From positions 2,130,501 through 2,194,500 of the forward strand of contig NW_026515433.1 in NCBI RefSeq assembly GCF_014898815.1: DNA of 64,000 nt, read 5' to 3'. The position numbers and the translations under genes are program-made. Positions within the stretch are counted from its first letter, which is position 1, and every line of letters starts with the position of its first letter. Under the pieces are notes generated by a model that saw only the letters and a list, made by a program, of their open reading frames with translations, made no database searches and had not been told where the DNA came from. Below, in pieces: positions 34,089 through 48,200 of the stretch. Origin of the DNA: Panonychus citri (Eukaryota; Arthropoda; Arachnida; Trombidiformes; Tetranychidae).

Positions 34089-36949
34089 ATGGATGAAAGT
34101 AGTGACCAATGTAAGTATTACATTAACTATTCTCTTCTAATGACCAGTGACTAATTTTTCTTTTCTTTTCTTTTTGTTCTATTCTATTTTAGATCCCATT
34201 CTGGAGAGAAATTATGTCTCTTTTTGGGAGAGATTATCCAATCCAAAATATTCTTTACATCGATATATTGTTCTATGTGTTTTATGTCTCATCAATTTAG
34301 GTAATTATCCAATTTCCTTTCGTATATTTCATATATAAATTCATCACTCATAAAGTGACATTGTAACAGTCTCTTAATTTTTCATTATCATCTCTCTTTC
34401 TCTCTCTCTCTGTCCTCTTTAGGAAACTATTATATCTATGATAATCCTGGAGCACTTTCAACTGAGATTATCAGAGATTTGGGTGTCACCACTTCTCAAT
34501 ATACGACATTATATTCACTCTACTCTTGGCCTAATGTGATCCTTGGTCTTTTCGGTGGTTATCTAATTGATAAAGTCATTGGTCTTAGAATTGGAACTCT
34601 TGTTTTCTCCTCCATTGTTTGCCTTGGGCAATTAATTTTCGCTCTAGGAGCTTTTCTTAATGCTTTTCCTCTCATGCAAGTGGGCCGATTTGTTTTCGGT
34701 CTTGGAGGTGAAAATCTTTCGGTTGCTGTTAACGCTTATGCCGTTAGTTGGTACAAAGGATCTGAGTTAAATATGGCCTTTGGCTTAATGATGTCAATCT
34801 CTAGGTTGGGTAGTACTTTCAATTTTAACACTATGGTTCCAATCTACAACTATATTCAAAATTCATATTCTGGTTATAAGTGCCTTGGATTAGCTTTACT
34901 TGTTGCTAGTCTATTTTGTTTCTTTTCTCTTATCATGGGCGTTCTTATGGCCTATTTTGATCGTCGAGCTGAAAAAATTCTCAAAAAAGAACCACCTAAA
35001 GCAGGAGAAGAAATGAAATTCCAAGATATCCTTCATTTCGGTGTAGATTTTTGGATGGTCTCCGGAATCTGTGTTCTCTATTATCTAACAATTTTCCCCT
35101 TTATTAGTCTTGGAACGTGAGTTATCATAAATGTTGACACTTTATTCGTGACTTCTAATCTTCTAATATTTCTCTTTCTTTCTTTTAGAATATTCTTTTT
35201 GAGGAAATTTGGTGTTACTGAGGCAAAAGCCGATCAAATCAATAGCTCTGTTTACACTATTTCTGCCGTAATCTCACCAATTCTTGGAATTATCATAGAT
35301 AAAGTTGGACGAAGCATCTTTTTCGTTTTCCTTGGAACCTGCGTAACCCTTTTGGGTCACAGTTTATTAGCTTTCACTTTCGTTAACCCCTGGGTCGGAA
35401 TTATTTGCTTAGGATTAGGTTACTCAACTATTGCCTGCGCTCTTTGGCCAATGATTCCCGATATTGTTCCAGAATTCAGACTAGGAACAGCTTATGGTGT
35501 AGTCCAATGTGTCCAGAATCTTGGATTAGCTTTAGCTAATATGGCCGCAGGTCAAATTGTCGATTCACTGGGTTTCCTTGCATTAGAAAGCTTTTTCATT
35601 ATTTCACTCGTTCGTAAGTTACAAGACAGAAACAAAATAGAATCAATAACTATTTCAAGCAATCAATTAATCACAAAAACTTTCACTTTCATTTCTACAG
35701 TGTGTCTTATCCTTATCATCTTCCTATTCCTATCCAATTTTAACAAAGGTGGACTTCTCAACATCTCTGCCAAAAAACGTAAACAATTAGCTGAGGCTAA
35801 AAGGTAAGCAATTAATTATTCTTTCTAAAGTATTTTCTTCTAATAATTAATTTCTGTGTGTTAATTATTACAAGTAAATACTTTACCGAGCAATTGGATC
35901 TCATCGTTTTTTTAATGATGATGCAGAATGTCTAGTTAATTGTAACTTGATTATCATCAGCAGTTTAATGTTTTTGCTTACACAATGATAACAGTCAATT
36001 GTCCTTTCAAACATTCATGATTAGATGACTAATATTAATAGAAATCAAATTTGCTAAATACAATTTCAACTCACCTTTGTTTTGAAACTCAATTGACTGA
36101 TGATCATAAACACGCCATGTTAGTAATCATCATAATCTTGATTAAATTAGATCAAGATTTGATTACTTTTATATTGTGTCATATCCCAAATGCTAAGTTT
36201 TTATGTTTTATTATATTTGTTTGCTTTTGTTTATTTAGTTAGACTTTTGATTCAATTACTCAACGTGAATTAAAATTTTGTTAAAAGATGATTAATCAAT
36301 TAGGAATGATTCATTGATTATTAGAGAGTAAATTGTTTTGCAATATTATTCATTGAGAGATATTAATCAAATTTTACTAATTATTATTTACGTTGAGTTG
36401 ATTGTTTCATTAATTATGTATATGAGATCCATGATTATCTTGTTAGAGGGTGGAAAATATTAAATTGCATGATTGAATTGATAATGTACCCTGTATATCA
36501 AACCCACTCTGCCAGAATGAGAAGCGATTCAGAAATTGTTCTGCTGATTCCAATTGCTTGGTTGAGATCTTCATTAAATCATTAAATCAAATTTAACAAA
36601 CATCGTTAATCATCAAATAAAACAAATGATTTACAATAATAATAATAACACCAAACAATAAATCAAGAATTGCCGATGAAGAAAACCAAAGACAAGATGA
36701 ACTCATGGTATCTCCTGATGATGGCGATGGGCCGATTGCCGTTGAGATTTCAGGTCACGATGAGAGTACCCGACGACGATACCATTCCAAGATTGGAACT
36801 CAGGTAACAATTAACTGACAATTTGTCTGTGGATGAACAAAAAGATAACTAATCTTTTTATCGTTGATTGTTTTCCCTCTAATTAGGAGACAAGTAGTTT
36901 GGAAGAGGCTCAAGCGATTCGTGATCAAATCTCTGGTCCATCCTATTGA
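34089..36949 (+). CDS. MFSD1: MFSD1-type major facilitator transporter, seven exons
   Basis: Exons: 34089-34110, 34193-34300, 34423-35116, 35189-35613, 35701-35803, 36668-36803, 36887-36949. They sum to 1551 bases (516 residues); vertebrate MFSD1 is ~465. Family-typical segments: SLHRYIVLCVLCLINLGNYY, the MFS loop-type GGYLIDKVIGLRIG after helix 2, GRFVFGLGGENLSVAVNAY, the domain linker into FQDILHF..DFWMVSGICVLYY, GIIIDKVGRS in the second half, and ACALWPMIPDIVPE..LGTAYGVVQCVQNLGLA. Twelve helices are expected. MFSD1 is a lysosomal transporter that works with the accessory protein GLMP and exports dipeptides (family knowledge). The short N-terminus contains an acidic DQYPIL sequence that could be a non-canonical dileucine-type sorting signal. 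The last two exons encode a hydrophilic acidic tail, reached after an ~0.86 kb intron; that tail is the least certain part. Confidence 0.92.
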
Positions 36950-38742
36950 AACTTAATCATGTTTGTTTTAATTTTGACCTCAACAATTAACTATTCACAA
37001 CGTTGGAGATCAATCGACCAAAGGACCAAACAATTGACTACATTTAAAGTACAATTTAACTGCTACTACTATTTATGTGTGTGTGTTGGTTAATACAAAT
37101 TATGATCATTATTATTACAATTAACTAACTATTGTAATTGATATTTGCTTTCAATCATTAGCTAAATAACTAATCTTATTTAATTTGTTTTACAAATTAA
37201 ACTTGAGTTAAATCAAATGAAACGAAATAATCAAATGATTATTGATACAATTAAATCAATTGTTGGTTAGAAAATTAAATATCAAAAGAAATGGTAAAAT
37301 TTTTACAATTTAGAAACAAAATTGATTTAATTTTATTTATTTTACATAATTAATTTAAGCAGTAAAACAAAATCAATTAATTGTATTTTTCATTGTATTA
37401 ATTTTTGAAAATCAGATTTCATTGAATTGATTACAATAAAAATCTGATTATTAAAAGATAAATTAATCAATTGAATAACAATTAAATTACAATTATAAAT
37501 AAAATGAATATAACAAAGATAAACCAGATCGTTAATAATTAATTTCTCATTTATAAGAACAACAATTAAAAGGCATTTGGTTAAATTTGGTATCTGATTG
37601 ATATGTAAATTGTTACCAACACAGAATATGCTTAATTAATATGATACAATATACTAATCAGTTGAAGGTTAAGCGAAGTTAAGTAAATTGTTATACTGTC
37701 AAGTTAATTGTTACGAAGAGAAACAAAATGTCAACCAAGTTAATCATCGGTAGTTGATTAACATACAATAGTTATGATATATGATTAAAGGTTTTTCTAA
37801 ATTGACAATTGAGATGAAAATTAACTCACGCAAACCTGATTAACTTTATATACACAATGGGAATCATCATTTAAATCATATGTACATTAAATTGTGATTA
37901 AATTTGATTGGCAAGAGTTAACTGAGTTTTCATATGATTTGAGCTTTTGTTACAATTTGTTTCAATGATTTAGAAACAAAAATGTAATCAGAAAATTGTT
38001 TCAGACTAATGAGACTTATTGATAATACGAAGAGTGATAATTAATTACTAGTTTTGTTTTTTTCTTCTTAATCAAGTATAATTAAAGGTTTTGGTCTATT
38101 TTTATATCGATCATAATTAACTGGTATTCAAATTAAACATGTATAGAAAAAGAAAAGTTAATTTTACCTCAATCAGTTTGAAAGGTTATTTAAATTGTCT
38201 AGGAAAAAGTTTACGCAAGATTATGATTAACAACATCAATGGAATGATTTGTTAATTGTTGTCACGATTGATGATTAATTATACTTGATTAATGGATGAA
38301 GATGATTAGATGATAAGATGAGAAAGGGTAAAGGGGAGATCGGCTTTTGATCCGGGTCAAAATCTTGGCTCTAAAGGATGAATCTGATTGTAATTAACTG
38401 AGAATTAACTGAACTGATTAAAAGAGTGCAATTGCTAGATGGAAATTATAATAATTAAAAACAAAAGAGTAAATTAATTAAATGGTAAAAAAAAGAATAA
38501 TAAATTTAGAAAAAGTCTAATAACAAGAAATTAAGATTAATCAAAGTAAAGATAAAACCCTGACCAAGGGAAGGGAGAATTCCTATCAAAATTAAGAGAT
38601 AATAAAGTGAATTAACTGATAAACATAAGAATTGAAAAGTCGCCTTAAGATTTTGACCCTAAAAGAGTAAAAACGAAACCCGAGTTCTTCTTGATTCACT
38701 GGATTGCGTTGGTTTTGCCCGGCGTGAGCCGAGCCCTAATTG
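36950..38742. other. Convergent 3' region between MFSD1 and alpha-catulin
   Basis: Very AT-rich. Holds the 3' UTRs of both genes. A perfect 13-base inverted pair is present: gggtcaaaatctt at 38354-38366 and aagattttgaccc at 38647-38659, inside the likely alpha-catulin 3' UTR. No gene seen. Confidence 0.45.
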
Positions 38743-41700
38743 TCAAATGTTCGGATCGGATGAGGCTGTCCCACCCTTGGAACCCATTCCCGATGATAGG
38801 CCTTCATATCCACCGTCATCATCTCCATATCTTCCCGAAGGTGATAAAGTTCTAGATCGAGTTCGAGCAGCACCCATGTCAAGATTATACTAAATAAATG
38901 AGAAGAAACAAAAAGAGACAAGAAAACGAAGACAATTAATGTTATTATTTCTCTTTCATAAACTACTATTTAAAATGAAAATTGTCAACGAATAACAATA
39001 AACGTAAAGAGACAAAGATGAGGAAGAAAATAACTTTTTCACTTTAAAATGGAACAAAAAAAAATTCTGTCAAAAAGTAAAACTAATAATAGGAAAAGAT
39101 GAAGGAAAGTATTATGTAAATTATCATCATATTGTTGCATGACATTTGATTGTCAATGATTGCATGATGTTAGTTTTAAATTGGTAAAGGTTATTATTAT
39201 CACTCTGATTATTATTACATTATGATCACCATTGTTTAAGAGGAAGAGAGTGAGAGAGAGAGAGAGAATGAAGAAAAAAAAATCCATAACAACTTTGATG
39301 ATAAATGATGAAAGAAAACTATATCATCAACTTTGTCTTCAATATCTTTTACCATTTACCGTTATGTTTACTTTCTCGACCCTTGACCTAGTTCGATGTT
39401 TTTAGTTCTAAATCATTCCCTAAATATATTATATCTAATATTTAAACATTGATATGTTTCATGGTTAACACTATAAGTGTATTTATCTATAAATAAATAT
39501 ATTAATAAGATGATCATCATGATGAACATTACAAAACTTAAAAGGTAAATAATGATAACAATGATATCGTAATAATGATGAGGAGGATAAAAGTTTTCAG
39601 GATAAAATATTTCATCATAATCATTGATGATTATCAACGATTATGGATTAAGATTGATTTACTTACCTTAGATGCACATCCAAGTGCACTATTAACTGAT
39701 AAACAAACATAAATCATTAAGTTTTTTGATTCCTTGATCACATTATCAACTTTGGTGAAAGTTGCTGCTTTACCAACGGTTGGTTGTTTAACGGTAAATT
39801 GTAATTGTTGCACAAACGTTGGTACTTTATCCAATTGATCAAGTAAATCCTTCTTAGCCAATCCACTAGGAACCTAAGAAATGAGTAAACAAATAAATAA
39901 ATAATTAGAAACATTGGAAACTGTAAAATGTTCAAATAATTTTCCAATCTTATCGTGGATCATCAAATGTGTAAACAATTAATTTCTTATAAATTACATT
40001 GTAGATTGAGAGTATATCATATGTATTATATTTGGTGTAGTTCGGTGATTTACCTGATAAGTAAAATGTCGAACTATCTTGTAGAATTTATTTGCTTCTT
40101 CAGCAACAAATTCTGCTTGAGTGAATAAATCCTGAGTTGTTTTCAGTTCACCTTCACCAAAGGTAAATTGATACATAGAAATTGCCATACCCACCATGGC
40201 TTTAGCTCTGCGAACCACATCATTATCATCAGATGTTGACCATTTTTCTGGATCAATTTCAACACCATTAGATATAACCTTTAATTCAGATGTTGTTATA
40301 TGAATTTTATCACCTGAGCCAACCCTTGGTTTACCATTAACAAGAGTTGCTGATGATGATAATGGACCATTAGTTAATTGTGATGTTGACTGTTGTAATT
40401 GTTGAGGTTGATGATATTGTTGTTGCAACGATGCTAATTGTTGCTGTTGCTGTTGTTGTTGTTGATGTTGGTGTTGCTGCTGCTGAATGGCTACTTGTGA
40501 TGAGCAATTAACTGATTTAGGTGAGACTGATGATGACCATTGAACATGATTACTATTGTTATTGAGACAATTGTTATTATTATTGTGCGATTGTAATGAT
40601 GATGATGTCGTTGTCGTCGTTGTTGTTGCTGTTGTTGTTGTTGATGATGATGATGATGATAATCCTGTTAACGGTGTCATCCTCGTTGAATCATTATAGT
40701 AACTCAATGATTCTAATCCACTTGATAAATCCCTTATATCTTTTGAATATTGATGAACATCCGAGTACAATGTTATCCAAAAATCAAGAAATACTTCAAG
40801 ATTATCCTTGGCAATCCGAGAATTAGGATAATTAGATAAAGTTAAACAGGCATTCAGAATCTGAGTACTGAAAATGTTAACATGAATCTCAGTTGCTTTT
40901 GAATAGATTACCAGAGTTTCCGAGGATGAAACATTGTGAAGTAATCGGCAAACCTCATTAACATGATCACAATGTTCATTATAAAGTTTAAAATAATCAT
41001 TAAGTCTCTCGGTATCACCAGATATTGAATGATTACGTAGATGGTTAATCAAACTTAATTCATCAGTTAATTTGAATAATTCATCAGCTTGATTCAAGGC
41101 AGTTCTCCTTAACTATTAATGAAAATCAAAACAAAGAAATAAGATACAAGAAAAGTAATCAATAACATGGAGACAACCCTGATGATCGTTGACAGTTATT
41201 ACTTATTTTCAAAAGGATGTAGAAAGTTGTTCAGCTAATAGACATTATCATTGATGAAAATTAGTAAATTGTTGTTGTAAATATTATACTGTCAATTTCC
41301 AATTTATAAATGATAAAGATTAAAATTTTCAATCAGTTAATTGATTTGGAGGAAAAAAAGTTCTTAATCTACTTGGAAAACAATAATTAAAAATGTTAAA
41401 ATGTTGATGTTTTGATATCTTTTCCTATGGTTACCTTTTCATATTAAACTACGTTAATTATTATCATGAACTTTTTACGGTTTAGTTAATATAACACAAT
41501 CAACTGGATTGATTAATGATTAAGTGTCACGTTATTGTTAGTTAACGATAACTAACCTGATATTTAACTTCATTAACGGCTTTAATTGTTTGAACGATGG
41601 CTTCCTCTAAATCTTCACTTGGATTTGTTGATCCAGCTTCATCCTGAGATTAATAGTAGTGATAATTAAGAAAAAATTAGTACAATTAATTAAGATTAAT

Positions 41701-44700
41701 GGATTAGGTTTAATAAATTATTGCAATTATAACTTGATGGGCATTAAAATTGTTAGATTTTCAATCAACGATTGTAATGATCGGTAAAGTCAGTTGCTTT
41801 TTCCTAGAAAAAAAAAGCAATTTCAATTATTGTAAATTGATTGATTGAGTACTTACGAGGATAATTCCCAGTCTAATTAATTGATTTAGTTCAATTTTAA
41901 CTTTATCACAGTGGAGTAATATTTTCTCTCGATTATCATGTCGTGTGTATGCAGAATCAGTAAAATGTTGAGTTAATTCAACGAAGTAATCGAAGGCACT
42001 TATTAGTCTAACTCGATAAACACCTTTACATAAGGTAACCCGACTCAACTCGACCAATTCCTGTAACAATTAAAGATAAATTGTCTCATTAATTATTTAA
42101 ATTGATGGTTAATACGCTTATTATAATTTGATTTGTAGGCACATTTAAAGTCAAAGGTATTCTATCTATTAGTATATTGGATAAGTTAATCATGACGGAA
42201 GTTAATTGATGCATATTTCAACTTAATGTGTATATTAAATTGTAATAAATAGCATGTTAGTTAATCATTAGACGATATCATGTTAACTACGATTAAGAAA
42301 GGGTGGAAAATGAAGTAATTAATGGATAAACTGTCGTAGGAACAAGATAAATGATATCAACGTTTGTTTTTCTTGTTTGCCTCTTTTTTACCTCGAATTG
42401 TTTAATTGCATTAAAAGTCGTTGGAATTGGATTAATATTGTCAATTAGACAATTAGATGATGAAGATCCTGATGATGAGGATGGTGGTGGTGAGTGAAGT
42501 GATGAATAACGTGAAATATGACCATGTAATCTGGCATGAGATCGTCTTGAATGTCCAGAGGAATCAAATGAATTTGGTATTAGAGTTGGTAAGACTCCAT
42601 CTTTGATTATCTTATGGATTATGTCAATTGTTTTTCGTATTTCAATCAAAACAGTATCACGATTATCTTTGGCACTTTCACAATCAGGATGACGAAGACA
42701 AGCTTTGGCTGATGTTAATAGTAGAATCGTTGATCGATCAATGAATCGACGCGCTGATCCCATTTCTGCTCTTCGTCTTTCATCCTTCAAGGTCTAAACA
42801 AGGAGAGAAATGAAAAATGATACATTTTCACAAAGAGGTGAATTAATTGTACCATGAAAAATGATAGAGACAATTGACCCAAAAATCAGTCGATTGTGAA
42901 ACAAAAAGGTAGAGAAAACAAATCCTCTTCCTCTCTCCAAAACAAAGAAATGACCATAAAAATGACCATTAAATTGTCGAAATTACTCACATTTGAACGA
43001 TCAGAAATTAGGTGAGCAAGTTCAACCATCTCATAGCCAAATTGACAAAAAGCTTTCACAAATTCAGTGAAATTGGCAACATTTTCCAAGCGATTTAAAC
43101 TAATTGAAATCTGAATAGGAAATAAAAAAATTAAACCAATATATTAATTTAGTAATCAAGGTTAATTATTTAAAGTGATCAAAATTGTTCAAAGACTGAA
43201 TTTCAGATCTTTTTTGACTCATTCATGATAATCATGAAAACGGTTACTCTAATTGACTTGAATCTAATCACATTGATTAATTGAATATTCCAATTTTCAA
43301 AAAACCTTCAAATGACCTCTAATTACGTTCTGTGCTCAATGAACTTGACCTTTGCATCAAAATTTCGTATTATTTTCGCGATATTCAATTTTCTTATTCT
43401 TTTTATATCCTCTTTTCCAATCAATTAGAAACATTGAACTAAATCTTATGGATAAATTTAACAGTCTCATAACAGCTAAAGGGATAATGGTTAGCACTAA
43501 TTGTTGAATGTTCAAGATAAAGTTAAAATTATTAATCAACAGATAACAATTAAATGTTTACAAAGAGGGCATTTCACCAAATTTCCAACAAGGTTTTGTT
43601 GAATAGTTTTTCAGTTTTTTAATACTCAGACCTCCAAATGACCTTGAAACCGTATCTTACTAGAATGACTGGAATGACCTTCATATTGAAATGACAATTG
43701 AGTATCGCTCAAACTTCCATAACTCGATTCTGAATACTAAAAAATGAAAAGTTATTCAAGAAAAACTCGTTGGAAACATAGTGAAACGCCCTGTAGAAAG
43801 TGTGAGAAAATTTCACAATATGAACGACATAAGGCCAATTAATCACTTCTGCGAAATAAACTTTTTAACCAAACATTGATACGATAAAATGCTAGATTCT
43901 CTTATTCTCGTGTATGACTAATTTAGTTTAACATTAACATTAAAATTATCAAAAGCAAATTAAACCAAAAAATAAATCATGGTCAGTGTTACCTCCTTAG
44001 AAGTAGTTCATCACGTTTGTGTTTCTCCGTAGATATAGCAAACCTATTTTCAATGAAGAGCAGTGAGCGATTATGGATGTGGAGATAATGACACAAAGAG
44101 ACATAAATCATTTGAATCTCAAAGGACTAAAAGGGTCATGAAAGGCACCCGTGGCCCAGCCGAACTATTTATTCTACAAGTACGCAAATATACTGCGGCT
44201 GAATTGGTCACCTAAGATATAAATTTCTAAGACAATAACTGTTCAACTTTTCAGTGACAAAACCATCAAATGACCTTGAACCCGCACCTTAACAGAATGA
44301 TCTTGATATTGCAATATGACAATTGAGTATCACTCAAACTTTCATAACTCGAGTCTGAATTCTAAAAAACTAAAAATTTGTTCAAGAAAAACTTGTTGGA
44401 AACTTGGTGGAATGCCCTGTAGTAACATCTAACAATGTATTAAATACTTTATTCCTCACATAATTTAATCATGTAATTAAATTAAAAGCACAGAAAATCT
44501 AAATCTTACAGAATCTAATTTTCAACTCAAATGACCACATTGAATTAATGGTTCAATCAAACTAAATCAAGAAATTAGATGTGAAAAGTAATCAATATGA
44601 ATAACAGAATGACACGGGAAAAGTTGGTTACGTCATTAAATGGATAAATTTACCACTAAATCACTTACAATTTTAGGATTAAGTAAACAATTAACTTACT

Positions 44701-45202
44701 CTGTCTTTAGGTGATAGAAGTTGATTAACTACAACAGCATCAGCAATTAGAAGGACCCGAGTTACAGATGATAAGAGACTCCTAGCTCCACGAAAAAGGC
44801 CTCGTTGATCAGAGTAACAACGTGAATTGTAAGCTCCAGAATCAGCAGTTAAATCACATAACTGCTCAAAAATACAACCTAAGCAATTGAGAGACGATTA
44901 AGGTAATAGTCACATAAGAAGAGAAAAAAATCAATAATAATCAGCTGATCGTTGGCAAGGCAATTGTTTGTATGTTGATTATCATAGATGATTGTTAATT
45001 GCTGATAATTTACGTTACCTGCTGTTCGTACATCTTTACATGAATCAACCATATCAATCTTAATCTCTGGATTATCATCACCAATTGTTTCACCCACCAG
45101 AGCAAATCGTTCAATTGATTGATTAATTGATTGTCCAATTCTAACCAGAGCTCGGTGGGTTTTCTCACTTTTGGTTAATTTTTCTCTTCCACCGCTTAAC
45201 AT
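38743..45202 (-). CDS. CTNNAL1: Alpha-catulin (vinculin/alpha-catenin superfamily), nine coding exons found
   Basis: Exons: 45202-45019, 44878-44700, 43110-42991, 42793-42392, 42060-41857, 41643-41557, 41112-40054, 39873-39667, 38889-38743. They total 2589 bases (862 residues) in continuous frame. Diagnostic segments: KSEKTHRALVRIGQSINQSI, ARSLLSSVTRVLLIAD, FVKAFCQFGYEMVELAHL, LLTSAKACLRHPDCESAKDN, HFTDSAYTRHDNREKILLHC and FTFGEGELKTTQDLFTQAEF. Alpha-catulin is a cytoskeletal/signalling scaffold implicated in Rho and NF-kB pathways and ion-channel placement (literature). Low-complexity insertions enlarge two loops: Ser/Pro-rich in exon 4 and a Thr-, Asn-, then Gln-rich stretch in exon 7 (about residues 545-640). 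The usual N-terminal LEIRTRSVEQTL segment was not found; the ATG at 45202 may be internal to the true protein. Intron 3 is 1.6 kb and hosts two MITE copies. Confidence 0.92.
43565..43796. mobile_element. Foldback MITE, copy 1, in alpha-catulin intron
   Basis: About 232 bp with imperfect terminal inverted repeats of roughly 60-70 bp. The left end reads gggcatttcaccaaatttcc; the right end, reverse-complemented, reads ctacagggcgtttcactatg, both continuing into matching CCAACAAGG/CCAACGAG and TTGAATA..TTTTCA sequence. No coding capacity. Target-site duplication not clear. Confidence 0.6.
44240..44422. mobile_element. Foldback MITE, copy 2 (left end degraded)
   Basis: About 75-80% similar by eye to copy 1 from aaatgaccttgaa through acaattgagtat, tcgagtctgaa and the right terminus ttggtggaatgccctgtag. 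The left inverted repeat survives only as fragments (gttcaacttttcag). Same orientation as copy 1. Confidence 0.6.
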
Positions 45203-48200
45203 TTTACTACAGTTCGTATTCCAATACGATAATAATAACTTTCGTAATCAATTGTGCTAACCTGTTAATTAGAAAAGAGAGAAAATATAATTAGATTGAT
45301 TGGCAGTAAAAGTTTCCATTGATTTTTTGAGAAATCATAAAATCCCATTAATTATCAAAGATAATTGTTTAAAATATTGACCATTTATGAACAATTAGTT
45401 GTTTTACTTATAATATAACATAATTAAAATGCTGATAATCAATCAATATCCTTAAAACAGAAATATATTATAACATATACACAATATTCATGTACATTTA
45501 TATTGTAAGTTAATAACAAGTATGACAGATCATATTGTTGTCGATGACAACAACTCACTAACACCAATCAATTTTCAAATTGTAATTTGATTGATTGACA
45601 AACTGATTGACATTGAAAAGAGAAAAACAAAATTGATTAAAAATTAATCAGAAAAACAGAATTCAATCTTGTATCTCAATGGACTCAAGTCATCGTGAAT
45701 ATCGCATTGAAACATACGGTTAATACTAATAGCATTGTAATATATGAAATACTTTAAGAAGAATCAGAAATCAATCAATAAATTAACATGGTAACGATAG
45801 AGTAGAAATCAATTGATTAACAATAATAAAACAGAAATAGAGATAAATGTTAATCTAATAACAGAGTAACTCAATTGTGTTAACCTTTCACCTTTTTTTC
45901 GTATCTCAATCAGATCTTCAATTGAGTTACTACTTAACCAGAATTTTCGTTGACCTAATTTCCCTCCATGGAAAGTTAGTAAAGAGAGAGAGAGACTAAA
46001 TCATCTTTATCTTCCTCATCATGGTGATTATCATCATCATCTTAAGATGCTGTCCTCGTCATCATCTTAGATTTTGATGGGCTCACAAGGTGAACTATTT
46101 TTTACATCATAAGTTAATTAACAGTTAATGTAAAGATAACCAATTGATGAAATAGTAACAAGAAAATTTGTCAATATGATAAATAACTAATAAATTTCAA
46201 GTACAATTAAAGTAACACAATTTAATTGATTTCCTGGTTACCAATGAAAAATTGGCTTCTCAAAGACTTTCAGCAATTTCTGTCTTCAAATCATCACCAA
46301 CATCATAGCACTTAATACAAATTCAATGGTAACAATTTATTGATTTTACAGATTAAAATAATAATAAAATCTAATAAATTATTAATATTATATTATATAT
46401 ACTCTGTAAGTGAATAGAATCAGGGATTGATATAAATTTATATCTAAATATAATATTACTCATACATAATGATGACCCTGAAAGAATATGAAAATGTATA
46501 TTGCAAAAGTGAAAAAACATCACCAATAGTTACAATAGTAACTATGAATTCATGATAATCATCATGATTATTGAAGATTAAAGTTTTTCTTTCCATTTAC
46601 TATGAGTATAGGTAAAAGATATAACAATTTAATAATAAATCAAATTATGAATATGATGATTGATGCAGATATTCAGGATACCTACACACAGAGAGATAGA
46701 GACAAGGTAACAACAGATATTGAGGTTATAATGTATTGTTTTTGTTTCCATGCTGAAGATGATCAACTGATTATTATCAAACTTCAATATGATTAACATA
46801 TTACTCGTATATTCATGAAGACAGTATGATGAGAGAAATGGTAAAAATTTAATTTCCAAATGATTCATCCCATGATATTCAATAGATATTCAATAATCAG
46901 TAATTGAATTCTTGATGATAACTTATGGGAATTGCTAGTTAATTTGTTGTTGATGGTTTGTGATTGAGTTGATGGAAACCATTAAGAGATGAACAGTTAA
47001 TCATTTATCATGTCTAAGAATTGGTTTCACTTGATAAAATTTTGATTAACTTAAGATGAGGTTTGATGATTAACACACACACACACTTAATACACATCCA
47101 TGGGTAATGAAAAAACTATTTCAATATCAATCAAGGTTATCATTTTAAGATGATAATAATTAGTTTATTATTATTGTCATTTAATTTTCTTGTCATTCCC
47201 GAATTTGATTATTGCATCTTGATTATAATTTACAGTTAATTTTCATCTTATTTGAAACGAGATTAAAGTTTATTTAGTTAAATCCATTTTCCATTATTAG
47301 GATTATAATTTCAGATTCACGTTTCATGTAAAAAAAACTGATTCATGATGAATGATCAACGAACCAAATAAACTAATATTTTCGTTATAATAAAAGTAAT
47401 CATTGAACTAATAATAATTGTAATTAACTAGTGATTGTAGTTAATTTTTTCACTCAAGGAATTAAACTTGCACTTCAATTAGGATTATTGCAATTAAAAT
47501 CTTGGTAGGATTGAAGAAACTCTTGACCAACACAGAATATAAACTCAGTTACTACTCAGGAATAGATAAAATCCAGAATATATAACAAAAAGATTAGATA
47601 ATAATCTAATTAAAAAGAAATATCAACAATAGAACTATAATAATTACACTACAATTAACAGAAATGTAGGTAAACTCGATTAGGAAAGAATATATTAATG
47701 CTGGAATCAACAGAATCAACAAAGAAAAATCATCATAATAATTAAAATAAATACAATTGAATTGAATTAAACTGAGCACATAGAAAGAAAGCAAAAGTCG
47801 ACGATCTAAGATCTTGAACCTTTAAAATTTTGATTATAAAGTTAATCAACAAAAATTCAATAAGAAAATAACAATGTAAGTCAAACAATTAGGAGACTAA
47901 ATCAACAGAAATAGATTAGTTGTCAACCTACAGACAAATCAACATTTTCAACAGAAAAATAAAAAAATAAGAGAGAAAGAGAAAGAAAATGATTGTAAGA
48001 AAAATGATATTGATGGTAAATTTCCGGTTTCTCTCCGGAAATAGATGATGATCACATTAGTAAAGTAATAATAATGTTACTTAAAATTAATGTTCAATCG
48101 ATGGGGAAGATGAAAAAATCAACACAGACACCAAACATCAATATATCTTATAATAAACGATAGCAAAGTGATGATGATGAAAATAGCCAATGGTGACAAG

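Noticed and set aside
40596..40826. Plus-strand frame with Met/Leu runs
   Set aside because: Antisense shadow of the repeat-coded region of alpha-catulin exon 7.
46602..46868. Overlapping 64- and 79-codon frames on both strands
   Set aside because: AT-rich chance frames with no homology or splice context.
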